From the NCBI GenBank assembly GCA_013350335.1, contig CM023539.1, forward strand, positions 24,049,043 to 24,113,042: DNA of 64,000 bases, read 5' to 3'. The notes under the pieces are model-generated. The model saw only the letters and a list, made by a program, of their open reading frames with translations, did not search any database and was not told the origin of the DNA. Shown here piece after piece: positions 1-12,500 of the stretch (positions within the stretch are counted from its first letter, which is position 1; the number at the start of each line of letters is the position of its first letter). Source of the stretch: Chimonanthus salicifolius. Lineage: Eukaryota; Streptophyta; Magnoliopsida; Laurales; Calycanthaceae. The position numbers and the translations under genes were made by a program.

Positions 1-2866
1 GATTATGTAATCTCATAATTAGGAAATTAGGATCTTTAAATATTATGAGAGATTATCCTTTGTACTCTATATATTTGGTTTATATTTAGTAAATTTAATA
101 CAAGAGAAAGATTTATTCGCCTCATCACTTTCTAAATCCGTTTAATAAACCTAATCATTTTGTGAGTTTGAGGCCAATTACCAATTTGCCCAAGTGACCC
201 AGTTAAGCCTATAAGTCTAAGTCCATTCATTTAATAGGCCAAGACCCAAAAAGCCCACTCCATAAAGCCCTCGTTGTAACATTTGGCACAAATCCAGCCA
301 AGCTCACTAAAAATTGGATGGTTGAAGACAACACTAACTTGCTGATGTAAGACAAAGGATAAGGTAACCCTAAAGGCCTAATGTGGTTATGAAATGGTCA
401 AAATAATGCTCCCTAAATCTAAAATGGGCTAAAATTAAATTCCAATTAATATTTGAAATTATTTAATATAAAATTACCACGCAAAATCATGCAAATACTA
501 AGTAACTAATCAGTCTCGATGAAGTCTTGGGTCATTTAATCAAGGACTGGACATGAGTACTGAATGATTAAATAGGTGGATTTTCTGGCACGTGATTGAA
601 CTAATGGGTTACTGTTGGGATGCATATACTGATATAGGAAACGAATGGGATTTAGGTGGCATATGGTTCGAAATAAAGAAATAAATGAAGGTATTCGTTG
701 GCTGGGAATAAAGAAAGGGGCGACGACGATTTGAGATCTACAGGGGCTGGTGGAAACCAGGGAAGTAGACGAAGGGGGAGGCAGAAGCAAGGGCACGAAT
801 GGGGGGCTGGCTATAACAGTGGGAAAGGTTACAAGGGTGGGCAACGACCGTGTTGGACCACGGGACGACTTGCCATGGCTTATGGTAGCAGCAGGGGAAG
901 GATATGGAGACAACGGCAAGCCTAGAGAGGGAATTTGAGGGAGGCAACACCAACAAAGGGGTTTACGATGGGTCGCGACAAGCAAGGGAGGGATTTTAAG
1001 GAGTTCACGGTGGGGTGTGAAGGGATTCGGGGCTAGATTTAGGACGGAGTTAGTGATGGGAAAGGGATTCGGGTTTGATAGAGAATTCTTATGGTTAGGG
1101 AGACAAGAGAAAACAAAGAGAAGAGAAGAAGAGAGAGAGAAGAAAAGGAGTACCTGGCTTCACGCCTTCTTGGATTCCCTCCAAAGAGTCACCGTCGCAC
1201 CATTCACAGGTATTGGTGAAACTTCTCAAAATCTTATTTCGTTCATTAACTTCCGTATGACTAAACTGTGCTTAGATAAAAAAAGAAGTAAAACTAAACT
1301 AATGAAACAAGGAAAGCATGGAAATAGCATGTCTGCGCATGGGATGTGCCGCATAACTTGCAGAGCATATTTGAGGTATCAAATGAATTTGGAATTTGAT
1401 GAAATTTTAGGTGTCGATAGCTTATTCAAAGAGTTTTCCAATGAATTCAAGAATGATCAAATCCAAGTTCTGTAGCTCAAGTTATGGCCATTTTACTGAA
1501 CAGATGCAAAACCATTTTGAACCCTCCTCTTAAAACTGTCCATTGGCTTTTTTTTTCCTCCTAAACCCTCTCTTTTTGGACGTTTTTTGCTAGGTAGAGA
1601 TCGACAAGGATCGTTGGAACTTGGGAAAGGAATTGTTTATTCTTGGGATACTTATCTTAAGATTTTAGCAATTAAATAAGAACCCTCCATGTGTCCAATT
1701 GCTAGGTTTTATTTCTATTTGCATAGAATATTTTAGGAAAGGGTACTTTAGTCTTTTCACTACAATTTCTCTGTAAATGCATCATGTAATTTTGAATTTC
1801 AATACATCATTATTAATTTTTGGAAAAACAAGACTCTTGGAGTCGAGTGCAATGAACAATGGACTTCGGCCCTTGGTGAAAGCCTTTTTACACTAAAGTT
1901 GGGACTTGGATTCCAGACTTCTACTTTGCAAGTACCGGTGACTTATATTTCAATTGTGTTTTATGATTTTTAGATTAAGAACGTCAATTTTGTACTTCAT
2001 ATCTCTTTTAATTATTCACTTCCGTATCATTTAATCACTTGAATTAAAGGAGACCTTAATCTAATCTCCATAATGCATAATTGCGTTTCTGGAGAACTTG
2101 TTTTCGATTCGAGTATTGCTTAGTAAAACCCCAGTCAAGGCATAATTCTTTTACGAAACGTAATTGGTTACGTGGGACTTCCAAAGACCATACCCTGAAA
2201 CTACGACTCTACGGCGAATTATATCAACTTCGACCCTAAGCCTGCATTAGAATTCTTGGCGAGAGATGTGTGAAAGCGTTGACAAGGGCCAATGTGATGA
2301 ACAACCATTTTTTTAAGCTGGAAGAGTAAGGCCCTTTTTGGAGTCCAAGCTTTTGTGTGGTGTGCGATTTAAGGGAAGATTTTAATCAGATTGATGTTGA
2401 TGAGGAGACGGGTGTTAGCAAAAAAGGGGTGCTTTAACATACATTATGTGTGGTAGGGTGAATGATAGTGTGGATCACTTATTACCGATTGTTCCTTTGC
2501 TCTATATTTGTAGTATTGATGCTTAGATTTGACAAGTTGTTGATCACTTTTTTAATCCTAATAAAGTGGAATAGATCCTATGTTATTTGTGACTCATTGC
2601 TTAAAAACTCAGATTCAATTCATAATCTAGTGGTTTAACTTCGACCAAGTCCAGCTTGAAGCCGACTTACCCAACAATTTTAAATAGGGATTGTGATCTA
2701 AGCTAAAAAACTTGACCCAAATTTAATGTGTTGGCTAGGGTTCCTTGAGTAACACAACTCATTTGAATTATATGTGTGAATCTACCCAATCTTAGATCAA
2801 TGAAAATAAGCTAGTTTTGCTTACATGCATTATTAGGCTCTAAAGTTGATTTCTGCAAGAGCTCAT
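1..2866. other. Unresolved repeat-like intergenic DNA
   Basis: I find no gene. The first 600 bases are AT-rich. About 690-1160 is a purine-rich plus-strand tract that opens several frames by composition alone. The 152-codon frame at 1017-1475 starts in that tract and resembles no family I know. Around 1476-1500 there is a 'ctcaagttatggccatttta' stretch that recurs in recognisable form in the gypsy LTRs at about 20890 and 30360, so part of this region is probably an eroded LTR. Confidence 0.5.
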
Positions 2867-3143
2867 TGTTATGGGACCCACTCCAGGATACAGTTGACCA
2901 GTGGGACCCATTTCTGGACAGACTTGTCCAGAATACTTTATGTTGGAAAGTCAAATTAGTTAGTTGTCTGACTTATTGTAATTGATCATTATTTTATTCT
3001 TTTCATTTTTAGTCACCACGATTGGCTCCCTTTGTATTATAAATACATGTAATTTCTGTTAGTTTGGACAATTCAATAAAATACAGATAAGAATTCTTCT
3101 CCATATTCTATCTTCTCCTTCTTTTCTTATTACTATTCTACCA
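2867..3143 (+). repeat. Copia-type solo LTR or LTR fragment
   Basis: The segment begins TGTTATGGGACCC and ends ATTCTACCA. It matches, in order, the landmarks of the LTRs of the copia element at 8452-14087: an opening GGGACCC block, 'gattggctccctttgtat', a TATA-like 'ttataaatac' and a terminal 'aagaattcttctcca' plus pyrimidine tract. No internal region or second LTR adjoins it. I see no convincing 5-bp target duplication (CTCAT against AAAAT), so the ends are eroded or it is a fragment. Confidence 0.65.
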
Positions 3144-3207
3144 AAAATGTTTATTTTCTTAAAATAGGCCATCAAACTGTATTTTATAGTCCTATTTGTC
3201 CATTGCA

Positions 3208-5655
3208 TTTTTTTTTTTTTTTTTTTTTGAGCAGTAACAGGAAACACTTATATTAATTAAGTGGAAGAATACAAGAGATAGATACAAAGGCCCAAGAGAA
3301 TTGGGCCGAAATACAACAACAAAAGAGAGGAAAAAGAAAAAAGAAATAAAAAGAAAGCTCCAAAAAAATACTAATCTCCTGTTAGATGAAAAGTGCGACA
3401 CAACGCCCCTCCAACGCCATATTTTGCAAAGTCAGCCACCCCATTGGCTGTACGACTGATGTGCACAAATGACACATCTATGCCCGAGGCTTGTTCCTTA
3501 ATCTCCGTTGCCAAAGTGATCAACCTCCATGGAGAATGCCTCTCACCCCTGGCCCATTTGACAGCATTAGATGAGTCACTTTCTACCACTAATTTTTCTC
3601 CCCTCAAACCTACTCTTATGATCAAGGCTCTCTGTATTCTAAGAAGTTCCACTGCATTAGAATCCTTAGTCCCAATCGAATCTGTAAAAACGACACTTGT
3701 GGATCCTGTATGATCCCTGAGGACACCCTTAATCCCTGCCGGACCCGGTTTACCTCTAGAAGCTCTGTCCACATTGAATTTTAAGATCCCACTAGGCAGG
3801 GGGGACCACTCATCCCTTTTGTTCCGAATTTGGGGCCCAGATTCCATACCACCCTCCCAGGACTGCATGAGATACCTGGCTTTAAGATCTTTGGATTCCT
3901 TGTTAGCACAAAGCCAAGCACAGAGCCTCCATCTTACTTTTTGGAATAACTCACAAAACTCTGAAGTCTTCCCCTCAAAGATCGTAGAGTTCCTTTCTTT
4001 CCAAATGGTCCACAAGATTGTTGCTGGAATCGTAAGCCAAGCTAATCTCCTCGTCTTGCTAAGACAAGATTGAGACCACGACTCTATGACAACAACCCAG
4101 GAGCCAGGGAAAACCCACAAGACTCTCATGAGATTCAAAAAGCTATTCAACAACTTCCAAGTAACAGGGCAGGTAACTAAGAGATAGTCAACAATTTCAT
4201 TATCCAAGCCACACAGGGGACAACTAGAGTCACCATCCAAACTCAAGAGACTTTTTCTTCTAAGATCCATTCTTGTGAAGATTTTTGTTTTTACACAACA
4301 CCAAGAAAATAATTGCACTCTGGGAGGAGGAAGGCTCTTCCGTATGAGTGAGTGATGAGGGGAGGATCCGTTAACCTCCCGAGTTGTTAATTTGATCATG
4401 GGCTTAACCGAAAAAATCCTTGATGAATCCCCCGCCCATACCAACTCGTCATCTCCATCTAAGTCCAATGGAAACTCCCCCAATTGATCTCTCCTAAAAT
4501 CAATATTCCAGGAAATATTTCGGTCACCGTGATAGTAGATATCTTGCACCAAACTCTGTTTGTTCCTAGCTGCCCTAAACAATCTTGGGAGTCTCTCTTG
4601 CAAGGATCTATCCCCCAGCCACAAGTCCTTCCAGAAGAAGGTCTGATTGCTATTTCCAACTAACAGACGAAGGCTCCTCTAATAGAGATTTCCCACCTCT
4701 GAACCCCCTTCACAGATCTTCCACCAAGCTTTAAGGACTGTTGACCTCGATTTGTCCACTTCCTCCCCCAGACTCCACCTGTTAATGCTGGAGGATCCAT
4801 ATTTAGCTATCGGGACCCAAACCCATAACGCATTCGGTTCTCTACCAAAGCGCCAGCCCCACTTGCATAGTAAAGTCTCATTTCTCACTCGGATAGGGAC
4901 TAAGCCTAAACTGCCTTTTGATTTAGCTTTGGTACCCTCTGACCAAGTCACTAAGTGTACTTTCCTCTTCTCTTCCTGATCTCCCCATAGGAACTTCCAA
5001 AAGAGCTTTTCCATTGTATTGGTCACTCCTTTCGGGATCTGAAACGGAGGATAGGAAGTACGTGGGGAGGTTGATCAAAACCGATTTAATAAGAGTCACT
5101 CTACCACCCAAGGAAAGGTACTTTTTGCCCCACCCAGCCAATCTCCACTCAATCTTTTCCACTACAGGGGTCCAAAATTTTTTTAGCTTGGGGTTTCCAC
5201 CCATTGGGAGTCCAAGGTATGAAAAAGGTGGCTTCCCTTCCCCACAACGCAATTCATTAGCCCATTCTTTAACCAGCAAGCTCTCCATTTAACTCCAATA
5301 AGTGTACTTTTTCCTAAGTTAATCCAAAGACCGGAGACCAACTCAAAACATCTTAGAACCGCAAGAAATACTAACACCTCCTCTCTACTATGGTCACAGA
5401 AGAAAAGAGTATCATCCACAAATTGTAGGTGAGTGATCACAGGGCCTCTCAGACACACCTCAAAGCCTTTCACAACACCTAATTCCTTGGCTTTCAATAC
5501 CAACCTACTCAGGCTTTCTCCCACCATCATGAAGATGAATGGAGACAATGGGTCCCCCTATCTCAAACTCCTATTTGCAGAAATAGGAGGCATAGGTGAA
5601 CCATTCACCAATACCGAGTATGTATTACACAAGCTACCCCATGATTTGAATTGAA
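3208..5655 (-). mobile_element. 5'-truncated L1-like LINE
   Basis: Minus-strand non-LTR retrotransposon. A run of 21 T (3208-3228) is the poly(A) tail read on the other strand. Upstream of it on the minus strand lie RNase H, zinc-binding RVT and reverse transcriptase coding sequence. Similarity stops near 5655 inside the RT domain, so the endonuclease and ORF1 are absent, as in typical 5' truncation. I could not find a convincing target-site duplication. Confidence 0.9.
3371..5655 (-). pseudogene. LINE ORF2 remnant: reverse transcriptase, zf-RVT, RNase H
   Basis: Read on the minus strand, the order is RT palm (GDPLSPF, then the catalytic FVDDTLFF near 5410), RT thumb (SYLGLPMGG near 5200), connection, zinc-binding region (CPLC near 4220), and a C-terminal RNase H. 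The RNase H acidic residues remain recognisable: D in FNVDRA, E in AVELL, D in ESDS and D in GVADFAK. The 417-codon stretch 3371-4624 is open. The frame is broken elsewhere: a stop directly before GDPLSP, frameshifts near 5200-5280 and 4930-5020, and a stop near 4679. The His of the zinc-binding HLLVTC motif is Tyr. It is a dead copy that once copied its RNA at nicked DNA. Confidence 0.9.
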
Positions 5656-5950
5656 TGGTCTGTAATTAAAAAAGGCTTAGGTTTTATAAGTGGGTTGGGT
5701 TATGGACGACTGTTGTTATACTGGATTGGGTCAAAAAATAGTGACTTAAATTTAATATGAGTTGGTTTAGGGTTGTCTCTCAACCCGACGTGCCTACCCA
5801 AGTTGCATCCCTATTGGAATCCCATAAAGAGGATCTTTGAATTTTTCAACTCAACTTTGTATTTAATTGGGTTGATTTGTCAACACAACCAAGTCGTCCT
5901 TTAAGTTATTAAATGACTATCACAACTCCCACACCCTGCCCCACCCTCAA

Positions 5951-6440
5951 TTTTTTTTTTTTGGGAGCGATAACAGAAAAATTATATTAATAAAGAAAAA
6001 AGGATTACAAAAGGAGGATATAGGAAACTTACCTCAGGAAGGACAATAAAAACATACATAATTACAAAGCAATGCTCTCAGTTATTCCTATCGGGACAAA
6101 GCAAAACCCCAAGAATAAGGAAACATAAAACCACCGATTTACAAATTCCTCTCAAAAAATTACAGGAAGAAAATTCCCTCATGTTCCCCTTCCGCCCCGC
6201 ATTTTGCTAGGAAATTTTGCCAAACCATTTGCTGATCTTCTAGGAAGCACAAATGAGGCCTTGCTACCAGAAAACAATGCCCTGAACTCCCTATCTACTG
6301 TATCCAGTTTCCATGGAGGACGCTTACAACCCCTTACCCAATTTACTTCATTCACTGAATCCCCCTCAATAGTTAGCTTCCTCTGGCTGAAATTCACCCA
6401 CAGAGACAAGCTTTCCTAGTCCCTAAGATCTCTGCCTCAT
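5951..6440 (-). mobile_element. Second LINE 3' fragment
   Basis: A poly(T) run at 5951-5962 marks a minus-strand poly(A) tail. The frame 6179-6409 encodes the end of an RNase H domain (IEGDS, then PWKL, then SANGLAKF), matching the layout of the LINE RNase H at 3371-3900 but clearly diverged from it. Only the last part of ORF2 and the 3' UTR survive. Confidence 0.75.
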
Positions 6441-7090
6441 TTGAAACCCTAACACCCACCGACTTCTAAAAGACTATGGAGGAAACCCTGGCCAAGTTAG
6501 TCATTGATGATAACAGTTTCCTTTGCCTTTCAAACAATGGATTTCCATTCCTCTCAACCTTTTTTTTTGTGTGTGCGTGGGCGGGGAGTTTGGATGCAAG
6601 GTGGCCCTGGGTTTTGGATAGAGACACTAGGAATCAATGCCCAAGCCTAAACTCAATTATAAACTGACTGAAGATTGATTCTCTAGACTGGGCTTTTGCG
6701 AACCTGACTCTTTGGGTTTTCATCGACGAGGTCAATTTCCATCCTTAGGTCTGTGCAATGATTGACTGGATCTCATGCACATGGATCACGTTGAAAAAAA
6801 TAAACTGACACTTTAGCCAGCAGCTTGTCATTATCATCGCCTGTAGTTTGCTCCTGGTGTCAATATATGGACTGCCTAATGTTGCTTTGTTTCGTATCTC
6901 TCTGTTACTTCCTTTTTCCCCTGTTGGATTTTTTCTTCTTACATTTTCAACATGTTTACCATTTTTTTTATAAAAAAATAAAAATGAGATGGAAAAATTA
7001 TTTATCATTTCCAGATTGAAATTTTCAAGTTTATGGTTAGTAGTTATTCGGACTGTATGATTTTGTATATTTAATGACTTTGATCTGCAG
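6441..7090. other. No gene seen
   Basis: Short open frames only, none recognisable. The stretch ends at a polypyrimidine/CAG splice-acceptor-like site just before 7091. Confidence 0.4.
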
Positions 7091-7292
7091 AGTTCCACAG
7101 GATGGTTTTCTAGACAACTGTTTCAAACCTTGAAGTTGCGCGTCAGAATGAGATTCTTGTCAATATCTCCGAGAAGTGATGCACAAGATTTACTGGAATC
7201 TGTGTCCAAGCACTTTGAACAGTACAAGAAGCTGCAAGAACTTAAAAGAGATTTTGTACCCAATGAACAGGAGCATCAGCATATGAGCAGAG
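7091..7292 (+). CDS. Exon-like block of an unidentified gene
   Basis: A CAG acceptor precedes 7091 and a GTTTGT donor follows 7292. The 202-bp block is open from phase 0. Its product has a basic start (around SPRSDAQDLLESV) followed by a charged, helix-like stretch with KHFEQYKKLQELKRDF. It ends in phase 1 with a leftover G. The next good exon candidate, 15424-15545, starts with two bases that complete that codon as GAT (Asp), which supports the two being consecutive. I do not recognise the family. It may be an intact gene with a long intron or a relic; no start codon or upstream exon was identified. Confidence 0.45.
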
Positions 7293-8451
7293 GTTTGTTA
7301 CTGATATATGCAATTTATTTTAGCTAAAACATTTCTTACTAATCTTGGCCTTTGAGAAAAGTTACCGGTGGGAATGTAGAAGTGACCCCATCTGGATAGA
7401 TTAAAGTCCGTGATAAAAACTACTTCTCATGGATGACTTGGTTCTATTTATGCTTATCTTGATTGGATGATTCTGTTTGTTCATCTTGAATTTCCAAAGT
7501 GGATGTGTTCTACCAAATTTAGTCCATCCAACACATTTGTGTCTTTTTTATATAGATGACTGGAATCATTATAACATGAAGATGGGGCACTATGTCATTG
7601 ATGTGGCCGTCCTGTCCAACATTTCACCCTTTGATGTCCAAAATCTTTGTACCATGAAAGCACTAGAGACCTTCTGATATCTAAGTGTTCTACTTCGTTC
7701 AACTCCTTATTCCCTGCTGATTGTGAAAAGAACAAAGTAATTTCCCCCTATATGGACAACTCCACCAATACTTACTGGACTTCGTTTACCCTTAACCGCC
7801 CCATCTATATTGAATTTAGAAAAACCAGTAGGAGGCTTAACTTCCTCAATGCGATTCTTATTACCTCCTGTTTACAACCCTCCCAAGAACTAAGCATCTC
7901 TCACACTATTTTGCTTACCCACCAATTCGGGTTTGAAAACCATCCCCATTACCAATCACCACTTTGGTTTCAATCATACCCATCTATATTTTTTTATCTA
8001 TTATTCCAGCCCATGTCATGGTTCTTGTATCAATGTGATCTGATCATTATTTTTCTCGCTTTCATTTCACAGATTGTGGCCCAGAATCTCTCCTGCTTTG
8101 ACTCCATTTCAGCCTCTGACCTAGCATCCACCAGTCCCAAGTTGAACCAATTTCACCACCTTAGTAGTCATTGCAATGAGGCATTCATCCCTGTTCATTG
8201 TCTTGATCAGCCATCTTTATGTCCCCACATCTGATCTAAAGCAGACCTGAACTTACCCACCTCCTGATCCATCCCCACCACCAGATCATTAGTTCCTTCC
8301 ATTTGTCATACTTCAGCACCATCCGTCTATTTTGCTGCACCAGTCATCTCTCTGTATCTTTGGTATCTACTTCAGATCTCCCTCTGTTTTGCAACCACCC
8401 CTTCCATAAGCACCCACCAACCTGTGCTGAAATAGTTTTAACCAGCCCTTG
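7293..8451 (+). other. Putative intron sequence before the copia insertion
   Basis: Pyrimidine-rich DNA with a 195-codon open frame (7647-8234) that looks compositional and matches no family I know. The last five bases, CCTTG (8447-8451), are the left target-site duplication of the copia element. Confidence 0.4.
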
Positions 8452-8708
8452 TGTTGTGAGATCCGACTTAACTCGGGACCCATCTCTAGAGAGACAATAT
8501 CCAAATTTAGTGTATTTTACATAGTGAACTTGTAATTAGTTGTAATTAGATTCTAATGTTTGTTTTCCTTTTTTGCCAATGTGATTGGCTCCCTTTCATC
8601 TATTTAATCATGTATAAAGTTATACAGAATATACAACACAGAAAGAGAAGAATTCTTCTCCACCTTCTCCTCTTCTTATTTTCTTATTTTTAATTCTATT
8701 AATCTACT
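8452..8708 (+). repeat. 5' LTR of the copia element
   Basis: About 257 bp. Shares with 13841-14087 the TGTTGTG start, 'acttaactcgggacccatct', 'gattggctccctt', 'atacagaatatacaacacag' and the terminal 'aagaattctt' plus CT-rich tail. Confidence 0.93.
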
Positions 8709-8725
8709 TGGTATCCAGTCAGAAC
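8709..8725 (+). promoter_or_regulatory. Primer-binding site
   Basis: TGGTATCC directly after the 5' LTR resembles the usual TGGTATCAGAGC complement of initiator tRNA-Met, with degeneration after the first seven bases. Confidence 0.7.
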
Positions 8726-9577
8726 GACTTTCTAGACACTTTAAGGGAGAATTTTGTTTCCATTTTTATTGTTCCTTCTCGGATTCCGGAGTTCTCTTCT
8801 GATTCCGATCTCAGAGGACATCTGTAGCGGACCCCCTCTTCCTTTGTCCGAGTTTTTTATTTTGTCCGCTGAAGGCTCTGCCTGCTGCCGTTGTTCTTCT
8901 GCAGTGCCATCTTCTCGGCCGACCATCTCTTTCCTGACGACTTATTTTCCGGCGTAACCCTACCATACCCTTGTCGTTTTTCAAGGGTCTCTCCATGTGT
9001 GCCGCGAGATCTGGTTTGTGGAGCTTGTGGAACCCCCTTATTGCTATGTTTTTCCTCCTCTATACAGCGATTGAAACCCATTGTTGGAGGTTTGTTCCTT
9101 CGATCCGTGTGGATCTTGCTATGTTGCAGCTAGGATTGATACTACTAGCTTCGGCCCTGGCCCACTTTCTCACACCAAAGGTGTACCTAGGCTTTCGGTC
9201 CAAGGTGGGGCCCATTTTCCTAGTCTTCATCTCTACTGCCTACAACGTCTGGGACCAGTTTTTTCTGGTTTTTTTTTTTTTGCTTTATCGGTTAGCTTCT
9301 GCTACCACAACCCTTCTTCCTTCTACTACTAGTTTCGCCCCTGCCATTGGATTCCATCCTCTCCGTTGGCGACCCACTCGGATACTAGTGGGACCCTTTT
9401 CCTGCTCATTTTCTGCTGCAATAGGTTTATCACCCCTCTTCACAGGTTGCTACTCTTTGGCTTAGATCTGCTCGATCTGGCCTTGGCTGTCTCTGGGACT
9501 TACTCCTCTGGTTTCGTCCCTTGCCCCTACTTCACTAGCCTCCAACTTCTCATCCTTTCCGGATTCTTCTTGGGATA

Positions 9578-12500
9578 ATGGCCGCATCTACGGAACCACC
9601 GAAGACCTGTGGGGAATCTTCTTACATTGATATGATTTCTTCTGGCACTCAGCATATTGGCTAGATTACCACTGTGTTATTGAATGAAATCAATTACTTC
9701 CAATGGTCTCACTCGGTTAAAATGTTTCTTATTGCCAAACAGCTATCTGCTTGTATTGATGGTATTGCCTCTGAACCGGACAAGAAGGACTCCTGCGACC
9801 GTACCTGGCAAGCTAATAATTCTTTGGTGCAGTCTTGGCTCCTTCATTTCATGGAAGATCATATTTATGGGACTGGCTATACACTTCCCACAGCCAAAGA
9901 TGTCTGGGACACCATTAAGGCCTTGTATTCGGACGGTAATAATTCTGCCCTTTTCTATGAGTTAAATCAGACTGCTTCTCACCTTCGACAAGGGGAGCTC
10001 TCCCTTATTCAGTATTATGCAAAGATGCTGACCTGTTAGTTTGAATTGGATCAACTTGAGGCAGTTAAGTTTGCGTTAACTGATGATATTGTTTTATATC
10101 AGCAACTTCTTTCTCGTCGATAGGTTTTTGAGTTACTAGCTGGCCTCAACCAAGAGTTTGAACCCATTCGGGCCAAGTTACTGGGACAGCGCCCTTTTCC
10201 TTCATTGGATGAAGTTTATTATGCCTTACTCCATGATGATCGCCGCTGCATTGTCATGACTCTTGTGCTTGTTGAACGCTCTGCATTAGTGACCTCTCAT
10301 CCTCCCCTGCCTTATTCCGCATGGGGGACTCCTGGTCCACCTGGCAAGGGTACCCGGAAGAAGGGCTCTCGCTTTTGCATCTATTGTAAGATGATAAATC
10401 ACTTTGTGGATATCTGCTACAAACTACATGGCCGTCCCAAGCAAGCCAATATCTCTGCTACTACTCCTGTCACTCCCTCTTGTTAGTGATGATGCTATAG
10501 TTACTCGTCAAGACTTCAATATGCTGTTGCAATGCCTGGATCGCCTTCAACATTCTGAGGTCTCCAATGTTGTCTCCTCCTCTTCAGGTATTGGGCCCAT
10601 GGCCAATCATACCTCCTAATTCTTGGATCATCGATTCCGTTGCCCCAGATCATATGGTTGGTATGTCCTCTACTTTCTCATATCTTTCTCCTGTCTCATT
10701 TGGTATTGTTCGTTTAGCTAATGGTTCCTCTACTACCATCATTTGTCAAGGAACTATTCCTCTTTCTTCCACCATGCACCTCCCATCTGTGTTACATGTT
10801 CCCCATTTATCTCGTAATTTGCTTTCTGTCCGTGCACTTACTAAACAATTCAATTGTTGGGTCACCTTTTTTCCCTCTCATTGTGTTTTTAAGGATCTGA
10901 CCATGAGGCAGGTGATTGGTGGTGGGCGTGAAGTTGCTACCTCTGAAGCTTGCTCGACCTCGTCCTCATCTGACCTGTGGCTATGGCGTTGCTGGCTTGG
11001 ACATCCTAGTGATTCTGTTTTGCGAAAGCTTGTTCCCTCTGTCATTTAAACATTTTGCATGTGACCCTTGCCAATGTGGCAAACATATTAGAACCTGTTT
11101 TCCTACATCTATGTATAAACGGGCATCTTCTTTATTTTCTATAGTTCCTTTTGATGTTTGGCAATCTCCTCTCTCTCGCACTAGTTTCCGATATTTTTTT
11201 TTTGAATTTACGTGTGGGAAACTGCGGGATAGCCAGCGTAAAACCTCCACGGGTGAGCCCACTACCCCTAGGACACACCAAAGTTAGGCCATGAGGGTTC
11301 GAACCCGCCACCTTCCGCTTCCTGAGGCAGGAGGCAACCAGTTGAACTACACCCATGTGTGGTTTCCGATATTTTGTGTCATTTTTTTCACGATTGACAT
11401 GGATTTATCTCATGAAACATAAGTCTTAAGTATTTGATCATTTTCGCACATTTTATAATTAGGTTGCTACTCATTTTGATTTGAAAATTGAAACTTTGTG
11501 CAGTGATAACGAGGGGAAATATTTATCTCATTGCTTTCTTAATTTTTTACATGAGCATGGTATTGAATCACATTTATCATGTCCATCCATCCCCCCAATA
11601 GAATGGTGTTGCGGAAAGAAAAAACAGACCCCTCTTTGAGGTTGGTCACACTCTCCTCTTTACCATGCATGTTCCACAGTCCTACTGGCCTGATGCGGTT
11701 TTAACCTCCTGTTATCTTATTAACCGCATGTCATCCCGTGTGTTATGCGACCAATTGCCCATTCAACTTCTCTCCCTCCATAAATAGATTCTCATTCTGC
11801 CATTACATGTTTTTGGTTGTACATGCTTTATTCACCTGTTCTCCGGAGATAAACTTTCCCCTCGTGTTGTGCGCTGCATCTTTTTAGGTTACTCACCCTT
11901 TCACAAAGGCTACAAGTGCCTTGATCCTACCAATGGCAAAACCTTTGTGTCTATGGATGTCACCTTCTTTGAGACAGTCCCATATTTTTCTACATCCTCT
12001 GGTCCAGCTTCAGGGCATGTTTTACCTCTTCTTCCTACCGATACTACTCCCTCTCGATTCCCTCTTTAGCTAGCACTCCCAAGCCTACCTTGGTATATCA
12101 ACGTCGGCCACCCCAGCATCCGCCACTATCACCTCTACCCCCGCTCCAGATCCACCCATCCGTGCTGAGTCAGATCTTCCTATCGCCCTTCGGAAAGGTA
12201 AGCGTACATGTACTCTTCATCCTCTTGCACAATTTGTTTCCTATCATGTTGTTTCTCCTTCCTATTACAACTTCGTCACAACACTGGACAATGTTAAGAT
12301 TTCCAAGAGAGTTGACACTGCACTTTGGGACCCCTCCTGAAAGGTAGATATGGCTGAAGAATTAGTGACACTAGAACAAAATCATACTTGGGATCTGGTG
12401 CCTCTTCCTTCAGGAAAGACCCCAGTTGGCTGCAAATGGTCTTTGCCTTGAAGTATAATCCCGACAGGTCCATTGCTCGCTATAAGGCTCGGTTGGTTTC

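Noticed and set aside
536..985. 149-codon minus-strand frame, Pro/Ser-rich
   Set aside because: It is the antisense of a purine-rich tract; composition explains the open frame, and overlapping frames of similar quality exist on both strands.
8971..9578. 164-codon frame with hydrophobic stretches before copia gag
   Set aside because: Lies in the pyrimidine-rich untranslated leader of the copia element; apparent membrane segments follow from T-richness.
11290..11361. tRNA gene on the minus strand
   Set aside because: A and B boxes are present, but no cloverleaf arms pair properly, and the A tail plus 14-bp duplication show a SINE.
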